DNA of 64,000 bases from Xanthobacteraceae bacterium (GCA_024508855.1 JANINJ010000075.1:1-64000), one strand, 5' to 3'. Positions 34,652-44,522 are shown, counted from the stretch's first letter. The notes: generated by a model not told the origin, from the sequence alone. Numbers and translations are program-made.

Positions 34652-35404
34652 TCAATCTGCCCGGTCCATCTCGGATTTGTCGCTCAGAATGGCATTGAGA
34701 AGCGAGACGTGGACCTCGATCGTTCCGTCGTAACTGATGAAGCCGAGCTTACGGAACTTATTCATGAAAAAACTGACCCGCGATCGGGTCGAGCCAATCA
34801 TTTCAGCCAATGTTTCCTGGCTCATGTTAATCCCGACGGGTTGCGGGGCACCTTCCTTGCCGAAGTTTGCCAGCAGCAGCAGCAAGCGCGCCAGACGCTT
34901 CTCACTCGAATTGAAAAGCTGATCTATCAGATCTTCCTCAATTCGGCTGTTGCGCGAAAGCAGGTACGTCACGAACAATTTGGAGAACTTGGGCTCGGTT
35001 GCGAGCACGTTGAGCATCACATCTTTCGATATTCTTGTGATGATGCAATCTTCCATTGCGGCTGCAGTGGTAACGCGAAACGGATGACCATTAAGGCAGC
35101 TTTCGCCGAAGAACTGGCCTGGTTCCAGGATGCCGACAACCGCTTCCTTTCCTGCTTCAGAAACGACCGTAAGCTTGATCTTTCCCTTTTGAATATAGAA
35201 TACCGCGTTCGCTATATCTCCCTGCACGAACACATTATCGCCCCTGCAAGGTTCGGAAATCAATTTGCCAAGGCCGTCCCTCGCAAGGAAGGCATTGGGA
35301 TCGAACAAGCTCTGTGCCGGTTTAACCAAGACGATACCCTCGTCCGCTGAGCCCCGATCATCGTACATGATTACTTGGTAACGAGATTTCAAAAGAAGGT
35401 TCAT
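34652..35404 (-). CDS. Crp/Fnr family transcriptional regulator
   Basis: The protein has about 250 residues. An N-terminal cyclic-nucleotide-binding-type beta-roll (about 45-150: VFYIQKGKIKLTVVSEAGKE, FFGESCLNG) is joined by a long dimer helix to a winged HTH (about 190-235: SQETLAEMIGSTRSRVSFFM). FNR-type N-terminal cysteines for an iron-sulfur cluster are absent, so it is not an oxygen sensor of that kind. The segment DQLFNSSEKRLARLLLLLANFG is typical of a group common in Bradyrhizobium. The start is uncertain: ATGs at 35404 and 35368 are both possible and neither has a clear ribosome-binding site. Its position next to the EPS locus suggests control of it. Confidence 0.88.
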   Translation of the reverse strand: MNLLLKSRYQVIMYDDRGSADEGIVLVKPAQSLFDPNAFLARDGLGKLISEPCRGDNVFVQGDIANAVFYIQKGKIKLTVVSEAGKEAVVGILEPGQFFGESCLNGHPFRVTTAAAMEDCIITRISKDVMLNVLATEPKFSKLFVTYLLSRNSRIEEDLIDQLFNSSEKRLARLLLLLANFGKEGAPQPVGINMSQETLAEMIGSTRSRVSFFMNKFRKLGFISYDGTIEVHVSLLNAILSDKSEMDRAD

Positions 35405-35663
35405 CGGCGGAAGGATGCGCAATCCATCCGATCATGCACCCGACCTGCCACCGAGACGTGGAACCGAGCGATCGCTTGATCGATGAACGAAAGGCCACGC
35501 GACTGTCCGGGGAACGACATCCGCGGCCGATCGCGGGAACTCCATGCATCCTCGGTGATGCGGACTTTCTGGGCAACAGTTTCGCGAGCGCGCGGCGGCA
35601 GAGGTTGAGCGACAACCCGCCATGTACCGGTACGCACAACGGGTCAGCCGATGCGGCTTGAAC

Positions 35664-36110
35664 TCACCCCTGATCCGCCTTCATCGCGATCCGAAGCGCC
35701 TTTGGAATCGGCTTTGCCCGGCCTTCGGAGACGAACGCCACCTTCACTTTGGCTTCCAGCAGCAGCACTGCGCCGCGCCTGATCTCCTGATGCAGCGTGA
35801 TCGACGCACCGCGCACGTCGACCGGCCGGGTGACGACGTCGAGCAGGTCGTCCATGTGCGCTGGCCGCAGAAATTCGAGTTGCATCGACCGCACCACGAA
35901 GGCGAAGCCCGGCGCTTCGGTCTCCGCTTCCGCGAACAGTGCGCGCTGGTCGGCGCCGAGCAGCCGCAGATAATTGGTCCGCCCGCGCTCCATGAAGCGA
36001 AGATAGTTGGCGTGATAGACGATGCCGGAAAAATCGGTGTCCTCGTAATAGACGCGCACCTGCATGTGGTGCAGGCCATCCTGTATCTGTCCGTCGAGAT
36101 GCCCGGTCAT
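35664..36110 (-). CDS. ybgC: Acyl-CoA thioesterase of the Tol-Pal locus
   Basis: The 148-residue hotdog-fold protein has the 4-hydroxybenzoyl-CoA thioesterase signature [22 protein letters not shown] with the catalytic Asp (YEDTD). YbgC proteins hydrolyse acyl-CoA or acyl-ACP thioesters in the cytoplasm and are tied to phospholipid metabolism and the Tol-Pal machine. The ATG at 36110 overlaps the ruvB stop by four bases (ATGA); the frame open upstream lies inside ruvB and is not used. In related genomes tolQ normally follows, but here it does not. Confidence 0.92.
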   Translation of the reverse strand: MTGHLDGQIQDGLHHMQVRVYYEDTDFSGIVYHANYLRFMERGRTNYLRLLGADQRALFAEAETEAPGFAFVVRSMQLEFLRPAHMDDLLDVVTRPVDVRGASITLHQEIRRGAVLLLEAKVKVAFVSEGRAKPIPKALRIAMKADQG

Positions 36111-37150
36111 GCGTCGTCGTCCTTGAACAGGCCGAACTGCGACGGATCGCGCGACGGCTCGGCAAGGCCGAGATGCTTGAACGCATGCGAGGTCAAGAGC
36201 CGTCCGCGCGGGGTGCGCTGCAGGTAGCCGCACTGGATGAGGTACGGCTCGATAATATCCTCGATGGCGTCGCGCGGCTCCGACAGCGCCGCCGCCATGG
36301 TTTCCACACCTACGGGACCACCGCCGTAGTTCAGCGCGATGGTGGTGAGATAGCGGCGATCCATCGCATCGAGACCGGCGGCGTCCACTTCCAGCGCGCC
36401 AAGCGCATTGTCGGCGATCTTTCGATCGATGGCGCTGGCATCCGCCGCTTCGGCAAAGTCGCGCACCCGGCGCAGCAATCGTCCCGCGATACGCGGGGTG
36501 CCGCGCGCGCGGCGTGCGATTTCATTGGCGCCGTCCGCCGTCATGCCGACGCCGAGCACCCGAGCGCCACGCGTGACGATATGCTCAAGTTCATCGACGG
36601 TGTAGAAATTCAACCGCACCGGAATGCCGAAACGGTCGCGCAGCGGATTGGTGAGCAATCCCGCGCGCGTGGTCGCGCCGACCAGGGTGAATTTCGCCAG
36701 ATCGATCTTCACCGAGCGCGCCGCCGGACCCTCGCCGATGATGAGGTCGAGTTGGAAATCCTCCATTGCAGGATAGAGCACTTCCTCGACGGCAGGCGAC
36801 AGGCGATGGATTTCGTCGATGAACAACACGTCGCGTTCTTCGAGATTGGTCAGGAGCGCCGCCAGATCGCCGGCCTTGGCGATGACGGGACCTGACGTCG
36901 CACGAAAGCCGACGCCGAGTTCGCGCGACACGATCTGCGCCAGCGTGGTCTTGCCGAGGCCCGGAGGGCCGACGAACAGCACGTGGTCGAGCGCTTCTTT
37001 CCGCTTGCGCGCGGCGTCGATGAACACCTGCAGGTTGGCGCGCGCCTGCGCCTGGCCGACGAACTCCGTCAGCAGTTGCGGACGCAGCGAGGTATCGCCG
37101 ATATCGTCGGCGCGACGCTCGGGCGTGACGATGCGGGAGGTGTCGCTCAC
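36107..37150 (-). CDS. ruvB: Holliday junction branch migration helicase RuvB
   Basis: The 347-residue AAA+ ATPase drives branch migration of Holliday junctions with RuvA. Walker A is GPPGLGKTT, Walker B LFIDEIHR, and sensor 1 is in VGATTRAG. The C-terminal winged-helix domain (from about 255, with [20 protein letters not shown]) binds DNA. The length is normal. The GTG start overlaps the ruvA stop by four bases, so ruvC-ruvA-ruvB-ybgC form one tightly coupled unit. Confidence 0.97.
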   Translation of the reverse strand: MSDTSRIVTPERRADDIGDTSLRPQLLTEFVGQAQARANLQVFIDAARKRKEALDHVLFVGPPGLGKTTLAQIVSRELGVGFRATSGPVIAKAGDLAALLTNLEERDVLFIDEIHRLSPAVEEVLYPAMEDFQLDLIIGEGPAARSVKIDLAKFTLVGATTRAGLLTNPLRDRFGIPVRLNFYTVDELEHIVTRGARVLGVGMTADGANEIARRARGTPRIAGRLLRRVRDFAEAADASAIDRKIADNALGALEVDAAGLDAMDRRYLTTIALNYGGGPVGVETMAAALSEPRDAIEDIIEPYLIQCGYLQRTPRGRLLTSHAFKHLGLAEPSRDPSQFGLFKDDDA

Positions 37151-37764
37151 TTCGCCAATTCCTTCAGCCCAAGCCGGATCAGTTGCGCGGTCTCGGCCTT
37201 CTCACCGGCACTGCGCGAGGCGGCCGCGATGGCGGCGGCAGCCTGCGGCTGGCCGTAGCCGAGATTGACCAGCGCCGAGATCGCATCCGCGACCGGACGC
37301 GGCGCGCGGTGGTCGTCAAGCGCGCCGGAGAGTTTCACCACCGCCGGATCGACATCGCTCAGGCCCGGCGCCTTGTCCTTCAGTTCAGTGACGATGCGTT
37401 CCGCAACCTTGGCACCGACGCCCGGCGTGCGCGCCACCGCGGCCTTGTCGCGCAAGGCGATGGCATTGGCGAGATCGTTCGGCGCCAGCGTGCCGAGCAC
37501 CGCGAGCGCCACCTTCGCGCCAACGCCCTGCACCGTCTGCAACAGACGAAACCATTCGCGCTCGGCATCACTGCGGAAACCGAACAGCTTGATCTGGTCC
37601 TCGCGCACATAGGTCTCGATCGACAGCACCGCCGCCTCGCCCGGCGACGGCAGCGCCTGCAACGTGCGCGACGCGCAATGCACCTGATAGCCGACGCCCT
37701 GAACGTCGAGGATCACGTAATCCTCGCCGTAGGAATCGATGAGGCCTTTCAGCTTGCCGATCAT
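37147..37764 (-). CDS. ruvA: Holliday junction DNA helicase subunit RuvA
   Basis: The 205-residue protein binds four-way junctions as a tetramer and loads RuvB. It starts [20 protein letters not shown] (OB fold), has two helix-hairpin-helix motifs ([18 protein letters not shown] and [20 protein letters not shown]), and a C-terminal three-helix domain (from about 155: [19 protein letters not shown]) that touches RuvB. The ATG overlaps the ruvC stop by four bases. Confidence 0.97.
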   Translation of the reverse strand: MIGKLKGLIDSYGEDYVILDVQGVGYQVHCASRTLQALPSPGEAAVLSIETYVREDQIKLFGFRSDAEREWFRLLQTVQGVGAKVALAVLGTLAPNDLANAIALRDKAAVARTPGVGAKVAERIVTELKDKAPGLSDVDPAVVKLSGALDDHRAPRPVADAISALVNLGYGQPQAAAAIAAASRSAGEKAETAQLIRLGLKELAK

Positions 37765-38282
37765 GCGCCCGCTGCCCTCATCCGCGATGTGATCGCCGCG
37801 CTCTGCCGGTGATGCGCGTGGGTGATGGCGATGGCGAGGGCATCGGCGGCGTCGGGGGTTTTGGGGTCCGCTTTTGGGAGAAGAATCTTGAGCATCACCT
37901 GGATCTGGTTCTTGTCGGCATGGCCGGCGCCGACCACGGTCTTCTTCACCTGGTTGGGCGCGTATTCCGCCACCGAAATGCCGAACACCGCCGGCGCCAG
38001 CATGGCGACCCCGCGCGCCTGCCCGAGTTTCAGCGTGGCGACGCCGTCCTTGTTGACGAAGGTCTGTTCCACCGCGGCTTCCCCGGGGCGGAAATCGCCG
38101 AGCACCTGCGCGAGACCCTGATGGATCAGCAGCAGCCGTTCCGCCAGCGCCATGCCCTCGCGCGTCTCCACCGAGCCGCAGCCGACGAAGATCAGCCGGT
38201 TGCCCTCGATGTCGATCACGCCCCAGCCGGTGCGGCGCAGGCCGGGGTCGATGCCCAGAATGCGAATCGGTGTCGATGCCAT
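37761..38282 (-). CDS. ruvC: Crossover junction endodeoxyribonuclease RuvC
   Basis: The 173-residue RNase H-fold nuclease resolves Holliday junctions. The first catalytic Asp is in [15 protein letters not shown], the Glu in [12 protein letters not shown], and the last acidic residues in [15 protein letters not shown]. It is first in the ruvCAB-ybgC operon. The usual alphaproteobacterial neighbour yebC lies about 1.9 kb upstream, with mgtE in between. Confidence 0.97.
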   Translation of the reverse strand: MASTPIRILGIDPGLRRTGWGVIDIEGNRLIFVGCGSVETREGMALAERLLLIHQGLAQVLGDFRPGEAAVEQTFVNKDGVATLKLGQARGVAMLAPAVFGISVAEYAPNQVKKTVVGAGHADKNQIQVMLKILLPKADPKTPDAADALAIAITHAHHRQSAAITSRMRAAGA

Positions 38283-38352
38283 GGCCTATGTTATCGCAAT
38301 CGTCTTGCCGCGTCCGCCCGGGAGGATTTGCCGCGCCGGGGGCACCTCATCT

Positions 38353-38384
38353 CGTCATGGCCGGCCTTGTGCCGGGCATGACGG
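38353..38384. repeat. Dispersed GGCCGG-type half element
   Basis: A single hairpin, GTCATGGCCGGCCTTGTGCC followed by GGGCATGAC, resembles half of the element at 778-864. It lies between the 3' end of mgtE and the start of ruvC, both on the minus strand. Confidence 0.6.
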
Positions 38385-38411
38385 AGGAGAGTGCGGCGGC
38401 GGTGAAATCGG

Positions 38412-39779
38412 CTACAGCAGCGTGCCGCGCAGGATCATCAGCGCCACGCTGAAATAAATCACCAGTCCCGTGACATCGACCAGCGTGGCGACAAACGGCG
38501 CCGAGGCGCTGGCGGGGTCGAAACCCACCCGCTGCAGGAGGAAGGGCAACATCGATCCGGCCAGCGAGCCGAAGGTCACGACGCCGATCAGCGCCGCCGC
38601 GACGGTGATGGCGATGAGAATCCAGTGCTCGCCATAGTCGTAGAAGCCGAACTTCTGCCACACGGTGATGCGCACGACGCCGATCAACCCGAGCACGCTG
38701 CCGAGCAGAAGCCCGGTCGGCAGTTCGCGCATGGCCACCCGCCACCAGTCGCCGAGCTTGACCTCGCGCAGCGCCAGCGAGCGGATTAGCAGCGAGGTCG
38801 CTTGCGACCCGGAATTGCCGCCGGAACTCATGATCAGCGGAATGAACAGGGTCAGCACGATGGCCTTTTCGAGTTCGACCTCGAAATACTGCATGGCGCT
38901 GGCCGTCAGCATCTCGCTGATGAACAGCACTGCGAGCCAGCCGCCGCGCTTCTTCAGCATTTCGAGCAGCCCGATCTGCATATAGGGCTCGTCGGTGGCC
39001 TGCATGCCGCCGAACTTCTGCACGTCCTCGGTGTTTTCTTCGATGATGGTATCGATGATGTCGTCGACGGTGACGATGCCGAGCACATGGCCGGTCTTGT
39101 CGATCACCGGGACCGCCAGCAAGTCGTGCTTCGAGATCAGCCGCGCCACGTCTTCCTGATCGATCAAGGGCGAAGTGGTGATCGGCTCGCGCGACAGGGT
39201 CATGATATTGGCGGACGGCTCGCCGGAGATCAGGCGGCGCAGCGACACCGCACCGATCAGCCGTCGCGTAACGGCATCCAGCACATAGATCGCGTAGACG
39301 GTCTCGCGGGTCCGCTCGACCTGGCGGATGTGCTGCAGCGTCTGCTCGACGGTCCAGGTGGCGGGAACGCTGACGAACTCCGTCGTCATCATCGCGCCGG
39401 CGGTGTTTTCCGGATAGGTGAGCAGGTTCTCGATGGTGGTCCGGGTGTTCCGATCGAGCCCCTGCATCAGCTCGGTGCGCGCCGGCTCGTCGAGCTGCTG
39501 AACGATGTCGGCCGCAACGTCCGACGACATTTCGGTCAGCAGGATGATGGCGGTGCGTCGTGGCAGCGCGGCAATGATCTCCGGGCCGCGATACAGCTCC
39601 GGCTTGTCGAGAATCTGCACCGACATCTCGACCGGCAGCAGCAGCAATACCGCCGCCGCATCCTCGGCATCGAGCTGGTTCAGGATATCGACATTGTCGG
39701 CGACATGCCCGTCGCTGAGCTGCGAGGCCAGCGCCAGCGTATCAACGGCGCCATCCGTCGTTTCAAGGATTTCCGTCAT
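38412..39779 (-). CDS. mgtE: Magnesium transporter MgtE
   Basis: The 455-residue protein has the full MgtE layout: an N-terminal superhelical MgtE_N domain (about 20-130), two CBS domains (about 135-255, including VPVIDKTGHVLGIVTVDDII) that sense cytoplasmic Mg2+, and five C-terminal membrane helices (from about 290) forming the dimeric channel. MSSGGNSGSQA is the conserved stretch at the pore, and PFVATLVDVTGLVIYF lies near the end, with the Asp that binds Mg2+. The mRNA leader upstream can form two stacked hairpins, one of which covers the ribosome-binding site. Confidence 0.95.
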   Translation of the reverse strand: MTEILETTDGAVDTLALASQLSDGHVADNVDILNQLDAEDAAAVLLLLPVEMSVQILDKPELYRGPEIIAALPRRTAIILLTEMSSDVAADIVQQLDEPARTELMQGLDRNTRTTIENLLTYPENTAGAMMTTEFVSVPATWTVEQTLQHIRQVERTRETVYAIYVLDAVTRRLIGAVSLRRLISGEPSANIMTLSREPITTSPLIDQEDVARLISKHDLLAVPVIDKTGHVLGIVTVDDIIDTIIEENTEDVQKFGGMQATDEPYMQIGLLEMLKKRGGWLAVLFISEMLTASAMQYFEVELEKAIVLTLFIPLIMSSGGNSGSQATSLLIRSLALREVKLGDWWRVAMRELPTGLLLGSVLGLIGVVRITVWQKFGFYDYGEHWILIAITVAAALIGVVTFGSLAGSMLPFLLQRVGFDPASASAPFVATLVDVTGLVIYFSVALMILRGTLL

Positions 39780-40030
39780 GACTCACCTTCGGGGACTGCC
39801 GGCAACGGCAGGGTCGGTGAGCGTGCAAAGCCCTCAGACCGCAGGAACCGTTGTCGGCGAACTACCTGGACTGTCGCTTGGCATGGTTGAGGGTTTTCCG
39901 ATGATGAGACGCCAGCACGCAGCCGTGCATCTCGCGCGGCTGACATGACCTTTCAATGCGGCGGCGTCAAGGAAAATTCGCGCGATGAGCGGGAGCGCAG
40001 AACTCGCACAGCTCGATGCGCCAATTGATC
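39780..40030 (-). other. mgtE upstream region: 5' leader
   Basis: The stretch immediately before mgtE is structured (see the leader entry). Beyond about 39900 no gene is seen; a short plus-strand frame lacks a start context. The mgtE promoter is expected in the part between about 39900 and 40030. Confidence 0.4.
39782..39893 (-). promoter_or_regulatory. Structured 5' leader of mgtE that can hide the ribosome-binding site
   Basis: On the minus strand, CTCACC (39816-39821) can pair with GGTGAG (39782-39787), which is also the ribosome-binding site a few bases before the ATG. An inner stem CTGCCG/CGGCAG (39806-39811 with 39796-39801) with a four-base loop lies inside. Further upstream CCCTCA (39888-39893) pairs with TGAGGG (39831-39836) around a long loop. 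This is the layout of a translation-controlling leader, and Mg2+ would be the obvious signal. It does not match any riboswitch class I can name. Confidence 0.45.
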
Positions 40031-40113
40031 GTCACTGCCGGGTTCGACCCGGCAATCTGCGCCCTATTGTGTATCCCAAAACGTGGATGCCCGGGACTAG
40101 CCCGGGCATGACG
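40031..40113. repeat. Dispersed repeat pair (GTCACTGCCGGGTTCGACCCGGCA ... GCCCGGGCATGACG)
   Basis: Two hairpins, TGCCGGGTTCGACCCGGCA (40035-40053) and TGCCCGGGACTAGCCCGGGCA (40088-40108), flank about 35 unpaired bases, with GTCA and TGAC at the outer ends. It resembles the GGCCGG family at 77 and 778. It lies between yebC and mgtE. Confidence 0.7.
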
Positions 40114-40152
40114 AATTTTCTTCCAATCGTGCGTCTTCGGAGATTGCGCCTT

Positions 40153-40899
40153 TTAGCCGCCCATCTTGGCAACGAGGGCGTCCGACACTTCGAAGTTGGC
40201 GTAGACGTTCTGCACGTCGTCGTGCTCGTTGAGCAGGTCGATCAGCTTCAGGAGCTTCTCGCCGGTCTCGTCATCGACGGAGATCGTGTTCTGCGGCTTC
40301 CAGGTCAGCCCGGCCTTGCGGGCCTCGCCGAACTTCGCCTCGAGCCCCTTGGCGACCTCGCGAAAGCCCTCCTGCGAGGCATAGACCTCGTGGCCACCCT
40401 CGCCCGACACCACGTCGTCGGCCCCCGCCTCGATGGCGGCTTCCAGCATGTCGTCGGCGGATGCCTTGTCGGCATCGTATTCGATGACGCCGAGGCGATC
40501 AAACATGAAGGCGACCGAGCCGGTTTCACCGAGGTTGCCGCCTGACTTGGTGAAGTAGGAGCGGATGTCCGAGGCCGCGCGGTTGCGGTTGTCGGTCAGT
40601 GCCTCGACGATGACGGCGACGCCGCCGGGGCCATATCCCTCGTAGCGGATCTCGTCGTAGTTCTCCGCGTCACCGCCGATCGCCTTCTTGATGGCGCGCT
40701 CGATATTGTCCTTGGGCATGTTTTCCGCCCGGGCGGCGATCACGGCGGCGCGTAGCCGCGGATTCATTGCCGGGTCGGGAGTTCCGAGCTTGGCGGCGAC
40801 GGTGATTTCCCGCGCCAGCTTGCTGAACAGCTTCGACTTCTGGGCATCCTGACGGCCCTTGCGGTGCATGATGTTCTTGAACTGGGAATGCCCGGCCAT
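40153..40899 (-). CDS. YebC/PmpR family protein
   Basis: The 248-residue protein begins with the invariant [19 protein letters not shown] and keeps the three-domain YebC layout, with [16 protein letters not shown] and [21 protein letters not shown]. Family members have been described as transcription regulators and more recently as factors that help ribosomes through proline stretches. The start at 40899 is fixed by the conserved N-terminus; the 74 codons open upstream are not part of the gene. It normally lies next to ruvCAB in alphaproteobacteria, as it nearly does here. Confidence 0.95.
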   Translation of the reverse strand: MAGHSQFKNIMHRKGRQDAQKSKLFSKLAREITVAAKLGTPDPAMNPRLRAAVIAARAENMPKDNIERAIKKAIGGDAENYDEIRYEGYGPGGVAVIVEALTDNRNRAASDIRSYFTKSGGNLGETGSVAFMFDRLGVIEYDADKASADDMLEAAIEAGADDVVSGEGGHEVYASQEGFREVAKGLEAKFGEARKAGLTWKPQNTISVDDETGEKLLKLIDLLNEHDDVQNVYANFEVSDALVAKMGG

Positions 40900-41187
40900 C
40901 CGGATCGTGCTCCTCGATATCGTTTCGATGCGGCGAAATCTCTTAAGCGCAGCAAGGGGATAACCCGCCACCCCGGCCGCCGTGCCAAGGCGACGGAGCG
41001 AAATCGAATGTCCCCGCAAGGCGCGGCTTATAATCCCGCACCCGGCAAATTCCAAATTCAAAGGCGCGGGCGCGGGCGCCAATCCGCCCCCGCGTCCTGC
41101 TTCGGGCCCCCACCCGATCATGGTTAACCGCCGGTTTACGCGGCAATGCCATCATCGCCGGAATTTTCCGGATCGAGAATTTTCGTC

Positions 41188-42963
41188 ATGGCATTGGCAC
41201 TCTTCCGCAAACGGCAGCCTGTTCCCGCAATGGCCGATTCGCCGCCTGCAACGATTGCCGCATCGGCCGCGCCTGCCCTCGCTCCGGCGGCGCCTGCTGC
41301 CGAGCCCTCGAAGGATTCGGCCCGGGACATTCTCAACCTGCTCGAGCTTGAACTCGGCGCCATGATCCGGCAGCTCGAACGGGCGGCTGCGTCCGTCGCC
41401 ACCGGCGCGCAATCCACCGCCGCGACGCTGTCGGCGATCCGCCAGCGCACCGATACGCTGACCGATCACACCAGCACCGCACAGGAAACCGCCGCGACCT
41501 TCTCGCAGGCCGCCGACAAGTTCAGCCACTCGGCCGACGGCATCAACACCCAGGTACGCGAAGCCGGCAAGCTCGCCGATCAGGCCAGCGACGCGGCGCG
41601 CGAGGCCGGCGCCAATGTCGATCGCCTGCGGGAATCCTCGGCGGCGATCGGCAATGTCGTCAACCTGATTGCCACCATCGCCAAGCAGACCACGCTGCTG
41701 GCGCTCAATTCCACCATCGAGGCGGCGCGCGCCGGCGAGGCCGGTCGCGGCTTCGCCGTGGTCGCATCGGAAGTGAAGGCGCTGGCGGTGCAGACGCAAA
41801 ATGCGACCGAGGAGATCAAACGCAAGATCGACGCCCTGCAGCAGGACGCCGCCAATTCCATCGAGGCGGTGCATCGCATCTCTGCCGCCATCGACGCGAT
41901 CCGCCCGGTATTCGGCCACGTCAATTCCGCCGTTGCAGAACAGGGCCAGACCACCGGCGAGATGGCCAGCAACGCCGCGGTCGCATCGAATTTCATCGCC
42001 TCGGTCGGCCACAGCGCCGGCGATATCGATGCCGCGACCCGCGAGGCCGAAACCCATGGCGCAACGGTCGCGCAGGCCGGCGAGGCCGTGACGCTGTTCA
42101 CCGAAAAGCTCAAGAGCCGCTGCGCCGTGCTGCTGAAGCGCGAGGAGAACGACTGGCGCATGCGCGAGCGGCTGCCGTGTCATCTCGACATCGAAATCGT
42201 GTCACAGGCCGGCCGCAAGGTGATCGCGCCGGTCTACGAACTATCGCTCGAAGGTCTTCTGATCTGCGGCCCGTCGGCAGAGAGCCTGCCCCTCAACGCG
42301 ACGCTGCCGGCGACGCTGAAAAGCATCGGCGACTGCCAGATCCGTTGCATCAAGCATACGCCCGCGGGAATGCAGGCCGTCTTCGTCGCGCCCGACGCTG
42401 CGCTGAGCGAAGCGATCGAGGATGCGCTGTGGGCGATCCATGATGAGAGCACCGAACTCGTCACCCGCGCGATGGAGGCTGGCGAAACGCTGTCGAAGAT
42501 GTTCGAGGCCGCCATCGACAACCGTGTGGTGACGCTCGACGACCTGTTCGACGACAACTACATCGAGATTCCCGGCAGCAACCCGCTGCAGCACCGCACC
42601 CGCTTCCTCGACTGGACCGAGCGTGCGCTTCCGGCGTTTCAGGAGGCCTTCCTGTCGAAAGACAAGCGGATGGCCTTCTGCGCGACGGTCGACCGCAACG
42701 GCTATCTGCCGGTGCACAACAAGATCTACTCACAGCCGCAGCGGCCGGGCGACGTCGCGTGGAATACCGCCAACAGCCGCAACCGGCGCATCTTCAACGA
42801 TATGGCCGGGCTGGCGGCAGGCCGCAACACACGGCCCTATCTGATCCAGAGCTATCCGCGCGACATGGGCAATGGCGTCACCGTGATGATGCGGGAGATC
42901 GTGGTGCCGATCCGCGTCCACGGCCGCCACTGGGGCGGCTTCCGGACGGCATACAAGCTGTAA
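41188..42963 (+). CDS. Soluble methyl-accepting chemotaxis protein with PilZ-like and C-terminal sensor domains
   Basis: The 591-residue protein has no membrane helix. An Ala/Pro-rich leader is followed by the chemoreceptor signalling domain (about 45-310), whose hairpin tip [20 protein letters not shown] (164-183) contacts CheA and CheW. A PilZ-like domain follows (about 322-425: [14 protein letters not shown], then [11 protein letters not shown]), with the Arg-x3-Arg and (D/E)xSxxG motifs that bind cyclic-di-GMP, although Glu replaces the usual Asp or Asn. The C-terminal domain (about 430-591) ends [19 protein letters not shown], like Cache-type sensors. It would link cyclic-di-GMP and a cytoplasmic signal to chemotaxis. 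Confidence 0.88.
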   Translation: MALALFRKRQPVPAMADSPPATIAASAAPALAPAAPAAEPSKDSARDILNLLELELGAMIRQLERAAASVATGAQSTAATLSAIRQRTDTLTDHTSTAQETAATFSQAADKFSHSADGINTQVREAGKLADQASDAAREAGANVDRLRESSAAIGNVVNLIATIAKQTTLLALNSTIEAARAGEAGRGFAVVASEVKALAVQTQNATEEIKRKIDALQQDAANSIEAVHRISAAIDAIRPVFGHVNSAVAEQGQTTGEMASNAAVASNFIASVGHSAGDIDAATREAETHGATVAQAGEAVTLFTEKLKSRCAVLLKREENDWRMRERLPCHLDIEIVSQAGRKVIAPVYELSLEGLLICGPSAESLPLNATLPATLKSIGDCQIRCIKHTPAGMQAVFVAPDAALSEAIEDALWAIHDESTELVTRAMEAGETLSKMFEAAIDNRVVTLDDLFDDNYIEIPGSNPLQHRTRFLDWTERALPAFQEAFLSKDKRMAFCATVDRNGYLPVHNKIYSQPQRPGDVAWNTANSRNRRIFNDMAGLAAGRNTRPYLIQSYPRDMGNGVTVMMREIVVPIRVHGRHWGGFRTAYKL

Positions 42964-43001
42964 TCGCAGCATCCGCGATACATCGCGTTCAATGGCAGCC
43001 G

Positions 43002-44522
43002 TCATTGGCAGGTGGCGTTACGCGCGGCAGGCATCGCCAGAAAGGTGATGGTCGCAGGCGCGAATGTGACCACGCCGGCGGCCGTCGAAACGCCGTCGAC
43101 CGCCGGCAGTTCATCGCGGACGTTCAACGCAAGCGTCTCGCCGTTCAGCCGCACCGCCGTATCCTGCAAATGCAACGCATCGAGCGTATAGCGATATGAC
43201 ACCTCGGGAAGCGTGAGCGCGTGTGCTGAACGTCGGTCGGTGTTGATCGCCAGCACGGCCACGCCGCCTGCGACGTCGCGCAGGCAATGCGCGTAGACAT
43301 GCAAGCCTGCATCTCGCGATACACCGGCATCGAGCACGGTGCTGTCCATCAGCTTTCGCCAGAGCACCGCGCCCCAGTAATTCGGCCGTGGCGTCAATGT
43401 CGTCTCGTCGAGCAGACCGTAATCGCTCGCTGCCAGCGTGTTGTGAATCACCACCTGCACGCCCGCCCTCGCAAGACGGCCAAGCTGGTCGAGATAGCGG
43501 AACGTATCGCGGAAGGTCGGGGCCCACCGATCGCCGCCGCAGGCGGCCTCGGCGGTTTCGGTCAACCAGATCGGCCGGCCCGGCTCGAAGCGATCGCGCA
43601 ATGCACGCTGGAATTCTAATGCGCGGTCGGTGCGCGCCGGCCGCTCCTCGGACAGCGCGGCCTTCGGATCGGCGCGGCCGGTGCAGCGTTCCGACAGTGC
43701 GTCGTAGTGATGATACGAAAACACATCGAAGCCGGCGCCCGCGGCGGCAAGAAAATCCGGCGCGGCCGCAGTCTCGCCGGAGAGACCAGGCCCGAGCACT
43801 TTGATTGAGGGATCGACCTGCGTGATAAAGGCGCGGAAAGTCGCCATGTCGCGGCCATAGGCGCCCGCATCGTAATGCGGCGGCAACCCGCCCAGGCCTG
43901 CAAGATTGGGTTCGTTGATAAATTCGGCAGCGGCGATGCGGCCGCCGATCGCATTCGTGTAGACGATCAACCTGCGCGCCTGATCCGCGTTCCAGGCTCC
44001 GTTCGCGTCGCGCGTGCCCGCACTGACAGCGAAAGACGTTACGAGCTTCGCATCGACCGCGCGCGCGAAATCCACCACACCGTGCCACTGCCGCCGTGTC
44101 AGCACGCCGTCGAATCCGGGCGGCGGCACGGACGGCGCGTTGTCGCTGTCCGCGAAATACGTCGCATTTGCCCAGGTCCCGCTGACCCGCAGATACGCCG
44201 GCCCAAGCGCAGAAGCGAGCCGCCGCAATTTCGGATCGGTCAGGTCGATCGGAGAACGATAGGCAAACTGGTTCGACTGTCCGCCTTCATCGATGATCGT
44301 CGGACCGTACGGCTTCCAGAACCGGCCGCCGGTGACCTCGACCATCTCGACATTGTAGGACTGGAAGCGCGCATCGACCGTGCCGATCCGGCGCATCGTG
44401 GATGGCGCGATCGATATCGTCTCGGCCGACGCGCTCGCATACGTCATCGCTGCAAGCGGAAAAACACTGAGCGTCAGCGCGGTCAGCTTGCGAAGATGTC
44501 GACGAATTCCCACGCGTCGCAC
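43002..44522 (-). CDS. Secreted glycoside hydrolase family 79, heparanase-like
   Basis: The 506-residue protein has a signal peptide (about 1-33, ending ASASA). The TIM-barrel shows YLRVSGTWAN like the heparanase LRxGGT strand, the acid/base Glu204 in EFINEPN, and the nucleophile Glu322 in IWLTETAEAACGG. VIHNTLAASDYGLLDETTLT followed by PNYWGAVLWRKL parallels the heparanase segment before the C-terminal beta-sandwich. GH79 enzymes cut beta-glucuronic-acid (or 4-O-methyl) linkages. The start is GTG at 44522, or another GTG at 44513 with better spacing from GGGAG. It lies alone, downstream of ymdB on the same strand. Confidence 0.8.
   Translation of the reverse strand: MRRVGIRRHLRKLTALTLSVFPLAAMTYASASAETISIAPSTMRRIGTVDARFQSYNVEMVEVTGGRFWKPYGPTIIDEGGQSNQFAYRSPIDLTDPKLRRLASALGPAYLRVSGTWANATYFADSDNAPSVPPPGFDGVLTRRQWHGVVDFARAVDAKLVTSFAVSAGTRDANGAWNADQARRLIVYTNAIGGRIAAAEFINEPNLAGLGGLPPHYDAGAYGRDMATFRAFITQVDPSIKVLGPGLSGETAAAPDFLAAAGAGFDVFSYHHYDALSERCTGRADPKAALSEERPARTDRALEFQRALRDRFEPGRPIWLTETAEAACGGDRWAPTFRDTFRYLDQLGRLARAGVQVVIHNTLAASDYGLLDETTLTPRPNYWGAVLWRKLMDSTVLDAGVSRDAGLHVYAHCLRDVAGGVAVLAINTDRRSAHALTLPEVSYRYTLDALHLQDTAVRLNGETLALNVRDELPAVDGVSTAAGVVTFAPATITFLAMPAARNATCQ

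Noticed and set aside
39780-39900. M-box type Mg2+ riboswitch upstream of mgtE
   Set aside because: Stems are present but the conserved M-box core was not recognised; reported only as an unclassified structured leader.
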